In this document: one piece after another, positions 26,774 to 33,149 of the stretch | Layout of the letters: each line of letters opens with the position of its first letter | Numbering within the stretch: the first letter of the stretch is position 1 | Assembly: GCF_003626655.1 (NCBI RefSeq) | Contig: NZ_RBAN01000004.1 | Span: 682,001 to 746,000 of the forward strand | Reading direction: 5' to 3' | From: Micromonospora costi | Lineage (GTDB): Bacteria; Actinomycetota; Actinomycetes; Mycobacteriales; Micromonosporaceae | DNA length: 64,000 bases | Made by a program: the position numbers and the translations under genes | The notes under the pieces: model-generated | What the model saw: only the letters and a program-made list of their open reading frames with translations | Database searches by the model: none | Told to the model about the DNA's origin: nothing

Positions 26774-26789
26774 CTTTTTGCTGCCCGAA

Positions 26790-26806
26790 TTAGGAACCGA
26801 TCAGTC
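26790..26806 (+). promoter_or_regulatory. TetR box upstream of SDR gene 26825
   Basis: TTAGGAACCGATCAGTC lies 18 bases before the SDR start, with a partly palindromic core ACYGATCRGT on the opposite strand. It repeats the box before the TetR gene in inverted orientation. Confidence 0.65.
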
Positions 26807-26824
26807 GACAACTGGGGAGTTGTA

Positions 26825-27613
26825 GTGGATCTCGAACTGCAGGGCAAGGTCGCCGTCGTCACCGGCGCGAGCAAGGGCATCGGCCTGGCCACCGTGGCGG
26901 CGTTGCTCGACGAGGGTGCGTACGTGGTGGCGAGCAGCCGCACGAGCACGCCCGAGCTCGACGCCCTGGCAGCACGTGGTGCCACCGTGGTGCTGGCCGA
27001 CATCACCGACGCGGATACCCCGCGGCGGCTCGTGGACGTCGCGCTGTCCACGTACGGGCGTCTGGACGTGCTGGTCAACAACGCAGGCGCCGGCAGCGCC
27101 CGGTCAGGGTTCCTCGACGTCGACGACGCCGAGTGGAGGCGAGTGTTCGACGTGACGTTCTTCGGCGCCGTGCGCACCAGCAGGGCAGCCCTGCCCGCCC
27201 TCCTGCACAACGGCGGGACGATCGTCAACATCAGCAGCATCAATGCCCGGCTGCCGTTCCCGATGGTGGTCGACTACTCCGCGGCCAAGGCGGCCGTGGC
27301 CAACCTGACCAAGACGCTGTCGGAGGAGTTCGCACCCCGCGGCGTACGGGTCAACGCCGTCGCGCCCGGCCCGGTGCGAACCCCGTTCTGGACCGGGCCG
27401 GACGGCTTCGCGCACGCCGTCGCCGCCAGCGCGGGTGTCACCGCCGAGCAGGCGCTCGACACGGTCGTGCCGCAGAGCATGGCGATCAGCACCGGCCGGA
27501 TCAGCGAGGCCCGCGAGGTCGCCGACCTGGTGCTGTTCCTCGCCTCCGCCCGCTCGGCCAACACCAGCGGTGCCGAGTTCACCATCGATGGTGGCCAGGT
27601 CAAGACCCTCTGA
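26825..27613 (+). CDS. SDR-family oxidoreductase
   Basis: This is a 262-residue classical short-chain dehydrogenase. The cofactor motif is VVTGASKGIGLATVAALL, followed by NNAGA, the active-site serine in NISSINARLPF, YSAAK catalytic pair in VVDYSAAKAAVANLTK, and PGPVRT after it. The C-terminus ends with GAEFTIDGGQVKTL. The substrate is unknown. GTG 26825 follows GGGGAG. It is controlled, by inference, by the upstream TetR through the box at 26790. Confidence 0.9.
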   Translation: MDLELQGKVAVVTGASKGIGLATVAALLDEGAYVVASSRTSTPELDALAARGATVVLADITDADTPRRLVDVALSTYGRLDVLVNNAGAGSARSGFLDVDDAEWRRVFDVTFFGAVRTSRAALPALLHNGGTIVNISSINARLPFPMVVDYSAAKAAVANLTKTLSEEFAPRGVRVNAVAPGPVRTPFWTGPDGFAHAVAASAGVTAEQALDTVVPQSMAISTGRISEAREVADLVLFLASARSANTSGAEFTIDGGQVKTL

Positions 27614-27636
27614 CCACACCCGACAGCATGCGTGCA

Positions 27637-27668
27637 TGTGGTGGCAGGGATGCCTCCCTGCCACCACA
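27637..27668 (+). terminator. Terminator hairpin after SDR gene
   Basis: A perfect 14-bp stem (TGTGGTGGCAGGGA and its complement) with a 4-base loop lies 24 bases past the SDR stop, between convergent genes. Confidence 0.8.
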
Positions 27669-27708
27669 GCCCGAACACCCCTGGATCGGCGTACGTCGCC
27701 GCGCCCGG

Positions 27709-28200
27709 CTACCGGATGGTCTCGTCGGCAGCACGCGCCGGCTCGGAGGCCAGCTGCTGCGCCAGCCGGTCGAGGCCGCTCCTGATGAGCTGCGCGTACT
27801 CGTCGTCGCCGAGCGCGCCCATCCCCGCCTGCGCGCGTTGGAGGCAGTCGCGGGCACGGCCGAGGTCGCCGAGCTTGCGGTAACACTCCCCCAGATTGAG
27901 ATGCAACGACGGATACAGACCGGCCACCGACATCGGCACCCCTGCCTGCGCGACCCGCTCGTCGGTGAGCAGGTCGGCCGCCGCCAGCGCTCGCTGGTCC
28001 CAGACCAACTCCTGGCGGACGTCGTCCTGCACGTCGGCCATCGAGTGCGCGAGGACGCAGACGTGCAAGGGATCACCCCGCTCGCCGCCGATCTCGTCCC
28101 AGATCTGCGCGAACAGGTCGCGAGCGGCCTCGCGCTGGCCCTGATGGTGATGCAGCTGTACGCCCTGGTTGATGCGGGCGAGCGTGTCGTCGGTGATCAT
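27709..28200 (-). CDS. Tetratricopeptide-type helical protein
   Basis: This 163-residue protein has TPR-like pairs (INQGVQLHHHQGQREAARDL, PSLHLNLGECYRKLGDLGRA, RDCLQRAQAGMGALGDDEYA). It is likely a cytoplasmic scaffold; the function is unknown. ATG 28200 was preferred over ATG 28221 because GGGAG lies eight bases before it. It is convergent with the SDR gene. Confidence 0.65.
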   Translation of the reverse strand: MITDDTLARINQGVQLHHHQGQREAARDLFAQIWDEIGGERGDPLHVCVLAHSMADVQDDVRQELVWDQRALAAADLLTDERVAQAGVPMSVAGLYPSLHLNLGECYRKLGDLGRARDCLQRAQAGMGALGDDEYAQLIRSGLDRLAQQLASEPARAADETIR

Positions 28201-28342
28201 CGGCTGCTCCCGCAGGCTCATCTCGCGGCGATGGCATGGATCGTACGTGCCTCACGCGGCCGCTCTCTGCGCTAACGCGGCGCGACATGACGCCCGCGGG
28301 CGCCGGACGGCGGAGATCCCGCGGAGAAATTTCTTGGCATAG

Positions 28343-28370
28343 CGTCGGATCCGCGGCGAGTCGTTCGTAG
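28343..28370 (+). promoter_or_regulatory. ECF42-type promoter of the DGPF gene
   Basis: CGTCGG (28343-28348), a 17-base spacer, then CGTAG (28366-28370). The same arrangement with identical spacing occurs at 40504-40531 before the truncated DGPF gene and ECF42 sigma gene. ECF42 factors are known to recognise TGTCGA-like -35 and CGA-type -10 elements. Confidence 0.6.
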
Positions 28371-28421
28371 AACCGGTGACAGGCGGCCGGAGGAGGCCGC
28401 CGGGTGAAAGGGAGTCGTGGG

Positions 28422-28796
28422 ATGACGCGGTACTTGATCTCGTTCAATGACGGCGGGATGGACCACATTCCCCGGGAGGAGTTGGCCGACGTGAGCAAGG
28501 TCACGCACGCGGTGGTCCAGGAGGCCGTGAACGCCGGCGTGTGGGTGTTCGGGGCCGGGCTCGAACGCCAGCAGGCGAGCGTCGTGGCCACGGACGGGAC
28601 GGTCACCGACGGCCCGTACCCGGAGACCAAGGAGGTCATCGGCGGGTTCGTGGTCGTCGACGTGCCCTCACGCGAGGAGGCGCTGGAGTGGGCTGGCAAG
28701 ATCGCCGCCAGTTGCCGCTGCGCGCAGGAGGTGCGGGAACTCCTGCCCGACCCCGAAACCGACGCGATGCTCCGCCAGGCTGGCCGCACCATCTAA
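28422..28796 (+). CDS. DGPF/YCII-domain protein
   Basis: This 124-residue protein starts MTRYLISFNDGGMDHIPREE and contains VTDGPYPETKEVIGGFVVVD, the DGP(F/Y) motif of the YCII-related family, then SREEALEWAGKIAASCRCAQ. DGPF proteins are the usual genomic partners and targets of ECF42 sigma factors; their biochemical role is not settled. ATG 28422 follows AAGGGAG. The upstream promoter-like pattern matches that of the ECF42 operon at 40.5 kb, so it is a likely target of that sigma factor. Confidence 0.85.
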   Translation: MTRYLISFNDGGMDHIPREELADVSKVTHAVVQEAVNAGVWVFGAGLERQQASVVATDGTVTDGPYPETKEVIGGFVVVDVPSREEALEWAGKIAASCRCAQEVRELLPDPETDAMLRQAGRTI

Positions 28797-28810
28797 CGCG
28801 AGGCGGTGAA

Positions 28811-28848
28811 CCCGGGGATCGGGCGTGCGAGGACGGCCGATCCCCGGG
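28811..28848 (+). terminator. Hairpin after DGPF gene
   Basis: Perfect 12-base arms CCCGGGGATCGG (28811-28822) and CCGATCCCCGGG (28837-28848) with a 14-base loop lie 14 bases after the stop. Confidence 0.6.
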
Positions 28849-28955
28849 CCTTGTCGGATCGCCGCACCGACATCGCGGCGACGGCGCCCAGGGGGGAACC
28901 GCGGTCGCCTCGGGTTGTCTGTGGGCCTGATCCGACGCCGCCCTGGTCCTCGCCG

Positions 28956-29966
28956 TCAGGCCGCCGTGGTCACTCCGATCCGCTCGGAGAACTCGACGAG
29001 GCGGTTGGAGAATCCCCATTCGTTGTCGTACCAACCGAGCACCTTGACCTGGTTGCCGATGGCCTCGGTCAGCGGCGCATCGAAGATCGACGAGTAGGGG
29101 TTGCCGACGATGTCCGCCGAGACCAGCGGCGCCTCGGAGTACTGCAGGTAGCGCCGCAGCCCCGGGGACGCGGCCGCCTCACGGAACGCCGCGTTGACGT
29201 CCTCGACGTCGGCGCGCTGCCGGAGGACCACGGTGAGGTCGGTGACCGAGCCCGCCGGGACGGGGACGCGTAGTGCGGCACCGGTGAGACGCCCGTCGAG
29301 CTCGGGGATGACCTTGCCGATCGCCTTCGCCGCGCCCGACGACGTCGGGATGGTCGAGACGGCCGCCGCGCGGGCCCGGCGCAGGTCGGAGTGCGGGGCG
29401 TCGTGGAGCCGCTGGTCGCCCGTGTAGGCGTGGACCGTCGTCATCAGTCCCGACTCGATGCCGAACGAGTCGTTGAGCACCTTCGCCAGCGGCGCCAGCG
29501 AGTTCGTGGTGCACGAGCCGTTGGAAAAGACGTCGTGGCTGTCCGGGTCGAGGCTGTCGTCGTTCACCCCGAGAACGATCGTGGGGACGTCGCCCTTGGC
29601 CGGCGCCGAGATGATGACCTTCCTGGCGCCGCCCTTGAGGTGGGCAGCCGCCGCGACGCCGTCCGTGAAATGGCCGGTGGACTCGATGACGACGTCGGCG
29701 CCGACGTCACCCCAGGGGATGGTTGCGGGGTCCGACTGCGCGAAGACCCTCATGCGCGTGCCCTGGACGACGATCGCGTCGCCGTCGAAGGCGACGCCGT
29801 CGAGGTGCCCGGAAATGGAGTCCCACTCGAGCAGGGTGGCCAGTGTGCGGGCGTCGGTGAGGTCGTTGACCGCGACCACCTCGACGTCGGCGTTGTTCGC
29901 CAGGGCCGCCCGCAGGTAGCTGCGCCCGATCCGTCCGAACCCGTTGATGCCGATGCGTACCGTCAT
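28956..29966 (-). CDS. gap: Glyceraldehyde-3-phosphate dehydrogenase
   Basis: This 336-residue protein has the full GAPDH pattern. The NAD-binding motif is RIGINGFGRIGRSYLRAAL. Catalytic Cys sits in FSNGSCTTNSLAPLAKVLND, with the paired His later in HAYTGDQRLHDAPHSDLRRAR. The C-terminus is WYDNEWGFSNRLVEF. It converts glyceraldehyde 3-phosphate to 1,3-bisphosphoglycerate. The start ATG overlaps the stop of a TetR gene by four bases (ATGA). It is therefore co-transcribed with its probable repressor and is not in a central glycolytic pgk-tpi cluster. This suggests an accessory, inducible copy. Confidence 0.93.
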   Translation of the reverse strand: MTVRIGINGFGRIGRSYLRAALANNADVEVVAVNDLTDARTLATLLEWDSISGHLDGVAFDGDAIVVQGTRMRVFAQSDPATIPWGDVGADVVIESTGHFTDGVAAAAHLKGGARKVIISAPAKGDVPTIVLGVNDDSLDPDSHDVFSNGSCTTNSLAPLAKVLNDSFGIESGLMTTVHAYTGDQRLHDAPHSDLRRARAAAVSTIPTSSGAAKAIGKVIPELDGRLTGAALRVPVPAGSVTDLTVVLRQRADVEDVNAAFREAAASPGLRRYLQYSEAPLVSADIVGNPYSSIFDAPLTEAIGNQVKVLGWYDNEWGFSNRLVEFSERIGVTTAA

Positions 29967-30565
29967 GGCTTTCCGTTCCTCCTGTTGTTCGTGCGGTGGG
30001 GCGCGGGCGGTGCCGCCGCCCGGAGCAGGTCGAGGGCGCCGGCGCGGGCGTCGTCGAACGGGCCTGGGTCCTGCTGTGCGATCGCGAGCACGTAGCCGCC
30101 CTGCAGGACGGCCATCAGGGTGTGGGCGAGACGCTCGGGGTCGAGGTCGGCCCGCAGCTCGCCTGCGGCGACCGCCTCGCGTAGCACCGTCACCCAGCTG
30201 ACGTGGACCTGGGCGAACGCGCGCGCCACCGGGGCAAGCAGCACCGGGTCCTCCCGGACCTGCGGGTCCTGGGTCATCCGGCCGACCTTGCAGCCCTTGA
30301 GGGCGTCGCGCGGACGCATCAGGTAGGCCTCGATGCAGGCCATCGGACTGCCCGGGCCGTCGAGCTCGGATGCGGCCGGCAGCAGGTCGGCGACGTTGCG
30401 TTCAAGGGCGGCGAGCGCCAGGTCCCGCTTGGTCGGGAAGTGGTGGTACATGCTGCCCTGACCCACGCCGGATCGTTCGCGCACGTCACGTGGGCTCGTG
30501 TCGGCGTAGCCGCGCTCCCACATAAGCTCGCTCATCGTCTCGACCAGGAGCTGTCGCGAGTCCAT
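29963..30565 (-). CDS. TetR-family regulator of the gap operon
   Basis: This 200-residue protein has an HTH in YADTSPRDVRERSGVGQGSM with YHHFPTKRDLALAAL, and a helical C-terminal domain containing GCKVGRMTQDPQVREDPVLL. ATG 30565 was chosen because a palindromic operator lies at 30575-30592, which a longer start at 30580 would overlap. Its stop overlaps the gap start. It probably represses the tetR-gap operon; the ligand is unknown. Confidence 0.85.
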   Translation of the reverse strand: MDSRQLLVETMSELMWERGYADTSPRDVRERSGVGQGSMYHHFPTKRDLALAALERNVADLLPAASELDGPGSPMACIEAYLMRPRDALKGCKVGRMTQDPQVREDPVLLAPVARAFAQVHVSWVTVLREAVAAGELRADLDPERLAHTLMAVLQGGYVLAIAQQDPGPFDDARAGALDLLRAAAPPAPHRTNNRRNGKP

Positions 30566-30574
30566 GCCGTCATT

Positions 30575-30592
30575 GTACATACCGGTAGGTAC
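30575..30592 (-). promoter_or_regulatory. Palindromic operator before tetR-gap
   Basis: GTACATACCGGTAGGTAC is an 18-base inverted repeat with one mismatch pair around ACCGGT. It is located 10 bases upstream of the TetR start codon, as expected for autoregulation. Confidence 0.7.
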
Positions 30593-30721
30593 AGCCCCTC
30601 GTCGCCTCGCGGATCCGCGCTTGACTTCGAGCACGCCCGAACTTCTAGCGTCGTGGTGAATTCAGGGAGATCACGGCCAGCGGGCGGGCGCGGGCCGTTC
30701 GTGGGAAGCGGGGGGCTCCGG

Positions 30722-31519
30722 ATGAGGGTGCTGGTGACCGGCGGGACGAGCGGACTCGGACTGGCCATGGCGTCCGCCCTGGCCACGGCGGGAGCGGGGG
30801 TCGCGCTGACCGGCCGATCCGGTCACCGCGCGGAATCGGTCGCCGCCGGGCTGCCGGGGGCGCTCGGCATCGAGCTGGACGTGCGGGACGAGTCGTCGGT
30901 GGCCCGGGCGGTCGACGAGGCGTGGACGCGGCTCGGGGGCATCGACATGCTGGTGAACAACGCCGGGATCGGCATGCGTACGGTCAACCCGCGATTCATG
31001 ACGCATCCGCAGGGTTTCTGGGAGGTGCCGGTCGGCGGCTTCCGTGCAGTGATCGAGACCAACCTGACCGGCTACTTCCTGGTGGCGCGCGAGGTCGTAC
31101 CGCGGATGCTGGCCGCTGGCGGCGGTCGCATCGTCAACGTTTCGGTGAGCCACACGACGATGCACCGCGCCGGGTTTGTCCCCTATGGACCGTCACGTGC
31201 CGGCAGCGAGGCGCTGTCCCGGATCATGGCAGCCGACCTGCGGGACACCGGCGTGACCGTCAATCTGCTGCTGCCCGGGGGCGCCACCGTCACGGGGATG
31301 CTGCCCCGCGAGGTCATGCCCGAGGGCCGGGAGTTCCTGGAGCCGGCGGTGATGGGCCCGCCCATCGTCTGGCTGGCGTCCGACGACGCGGCGGGCGTGC
31401 ACGACGAGCGCATCGTGGCCGTCGACTTCGAGCGCTGGCTGCTCGACAGAAAGGCCAGACCCGACCGGTCAGGCGCCGGCGTCGGCGGATCACGGAGAGA
31501 GCTCAGGGCCGGGCGTTGA
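30722..31519 (+). CDS. SDR-family protein with Arg in place of the catalytic Lys
   Basis: This 265-residue short-chain dehydrogenase-like protein has cofactor motif VLVTGGTSGLGLAMASALA, NNAGI, and active-site region NVSVSHTTMHRAGFVPYGPSRAGSE split as NVSVS and YGPSR. The YxxxK pair reads YGPSR, so the lysine that lowers the Tyr pKa is an arginine. A longer linker follows VETNLTGYF-type helix 4 (ETNLTGYFLVAREVVPRML). It may be a weak enzyme or a non-catalytic homologue. The start is ATG 30722. Its 3' end overlaps the convergent MerR gene by 17 bases. Confidence 0.82.
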   Translation: MRVLVTGGTSGLGLAMASALATAGAGVALTGRSGHRAESVAAGLPGALGIELDVRDESSVARAVDEAWTRLGGIDMLVNNAGIGMRTVNPRFMTHPQGFWEVPVGGFRAVIETNLTGYFLVAREVVPRMLAAGGGRIVNVSVSHTTMHRAGFVPYGPSRAGSEALSRIMAADLRDTGVTVNLLLPGGATVTGMLPREVMPEGREFLEPAVMGPPIVWLASDDAAGVHDERIVAVDFERWLLDRKARPDRSGAGVGGSRRELRAGR

Positions 31520-32243
31520 AGCCGACCGCGAAGGCCCGTTTGATGTAGTCCCACACCTCGGCGCTCACGACGTCGCGGGTGGCCGCCTCCGGTCCCCTGC
31601 CGTCCATCTTCGCGTACATGCCGGACAGGATCGCCCGGTCGCCGCCGGTCATGTCCTCCATGAGATCCGTCCAGCGGCGGGCCGTCGCCTGCACCTCGGG
31701 ATCGGCTGGATCCGCTCCGGCCAGGACGTGTGCCCGTACCTGAGCAGCGATGTCTGTCCACCGCTCACGCCATCGGCCGAACGCGTCGCCGCCGACGTCG
31801 TGATGTCTGGCTTTGAGCCCGGCCAGCTGGTCGGGTGTGAAGTACCTGGCCTGCACCATCGCCTCCATCGTCTCGGTGAGTTGGTCGATCGACGGTTCCC
31901 GTGCCTCCCGCAGGACCCGCGACAGGACGGTCAGTTGGCGTTTGAGCTGCTGCTGTCGCGCGACGTGTCGCTCCACCTGTGCCAGCTGGCCGTGTACCGC
32001 TGAGGTCAGGTCGCCGGAGGTGCCGGTGAGCGAACCGCCGATCTGCGCCAGCGGAATGCCGAGCTGACGCAGGGCGAGCACCTGGTACAGCCGCCGGACG
32101 TCGCCTGCGGTGTAGAGCCGGTGCCCGGCCGGGGAGCGCTCGGAGGGACACAGGAGCCCGATCTCGTCGAAGTGGTGCAGCGTGCGCACAGTCAAGCCGG
32201 TCGCACCAGCCAGCTCGCCGACCTTCCAGCGTCGCTCGCCCAT
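31503..32243 (-). CDS. MerR-family regulator with TipAS-like C-terminal domain
   Basis: This 246-residue protein has a MerR HTH (WKVGELAGATGLTVRTLHHF, GHRLYTAGDVRRLYQVLALR), a dimerisation helix, and a C-terminal helical TipAS-type domain (MVQARYFTPDQLAGLKARHH, WTDLMEDMTGGDRAILSGMY). TipA-type regulators bind thiopeptide antibiotics and activate their own promoter. The ligand of this one is unknown. The start is ATG 32243. It lies divergent from the reductase gene at 32400, a possible target. Confidence 0.87.
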   Translation of the reverse strand: MGERRWKVGELAGATGLTVRTLHHFDEIGLLCPSERSPAGHRLYTAGDVRRLYQVLALRQLGIPLAQIGGSLTGTSGDLTSAVHGQLAQVERHVARQQQLKRQLTVLSRVLREAREPSIDQLTETMEAMVQARYFTPDQLAGLKARHHDVGGDAFGRWRERWTDIAAQVRAHVLAGADPADPEVQATARRWTDLMEDMTGGDRAILSGMYAKMDGRGPEAATRDVVSAEVWDYIKRAFAVGFNARP

Positions 32244-32399
32244 GTCATCACCCCGTCCCGACGCTAATCCCTCACGTCACGTGAGGTGCAATAGCGGGCC
32301 TCGGACGAGTACGAAGATGGATGCCGTGGCAGCGATGAGTCTGCCGACGCCCGCAGGTCTACCTCCCAACCGAGACAACCAACGCGTCAGGAGCAGGGC

Positions 32400-33038
32400 A
32401 TGGGCCTCATCCACATCGAGCTGTTCGCGACCCTCGACCTCGTCGGGCAGGCGCCCGGCGGCCCCGAGGAGGACCCCGCGGGGTTCCCGTTCGGCGGCTG
32501 GCAGGCGCCCCTGCTGGACGAGGTCTCCGGGGCGCAGGTCGGTGCCGCGTACGAGGGCACGGACGCCCTCCTGCTCGGCCGGCGCACGTACGACATCTTC
32601 GCCGCCTACTGGCCGCACCAGAAGGGCGGCCAGGACAACGACATCGCCACGCTCTTCAACAGCGTCCCGAAGTACGTGGCCTCCCGCGGCCGGCCCGACC
32701 TTCCGTGGGCCGGGTCCAGCCAGCTCGGCCCGGATCTGGCCAGCGCCGTACGCGAGATCCGTGACCGGCACGAGCACGTGAAGGTCGTCGGAAGCCTGAA
32801 CCTGGTGCAGACCCTCCTGCGCGAGAAGCTCTTCGACCGTCTCGACCTCTGGGTGCACCCGATCGTCCTCGGCGTCGGGAAGAAGGTGTTCGACGGTGGC
32901 GCCGTTCCCACGAACGTCAGACTCCTCGAACCGCCGGTGGCCAGCCCGACGGGCACCGTGTACCTGCGCTACGGGCTCGCCGATGGCACACCCGGGACGG
33001 GCGACATGAGCGCACCCGATCGGGGCGTCGGGCGCTGA
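32400..33038 (+). CDS. Dihydrofolate reductase family protein (RibD C-terminal type)
   Basis: This 212-residue protein carries LIHIELFATLDLVGQAPGGP at the N-terminus, DALLLGRRTYDIFAAYWPHQ, VKVVGSLNLVQTLLREKLFD and LDLWVHPIVLGVGKKVFDGG. This is the common layout of the actinomycete YwjB/RibD_C-like dihydrofolate reductase family. They are NADPH-dependent reductases of unknown substrate. ATG 32400 follows GGAGCAGGGC. A 30-residue polar tail is additional. It is convergent with rph across a strong hairpin. Confidence 0.85.
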   Translation: MGLIHIELFATLDLVGQAPGGPEEDPAGFPFGGWQAPLLDEVSGAQVGAAYEGTDALLLGRRTYDIFAAYWPHQKGGQDNDIATLFNSVPKYVASRGRPDLPWAGSSQLGPDLASAVREIRDRHEHVKVVGSLNLVQTLLREKLFDRLDLWVHPIVLGVGKKVFDGGAVPTNVRLLEPPVASPTGTVYLRYGLADGTPGTGDMSAPDRGVGR

Positions 33039-33066
33039 CGCCGGTGCGTCCGCCAGCTCGGCGGGC

Positions 33067-33105
33067 CGTCACGGCGTCGGCAGCTCGGGTGCCGACGCCG
33101 TGACG
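33067..33105. terminator. Bidirectional terminator between reductase and rph
   Basis: A perfect 16-base stem (CGTCACGGCGTCGGCA and its complement) with a 7-base loop lies between convergent stops at 33038 and 33150. Confidence 0.85.
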
Positions 33106-33149
33106 ACGCCTCGCCGGCGGGTCCGCTCGCCCCTGTCGAGGGCGGTCGA

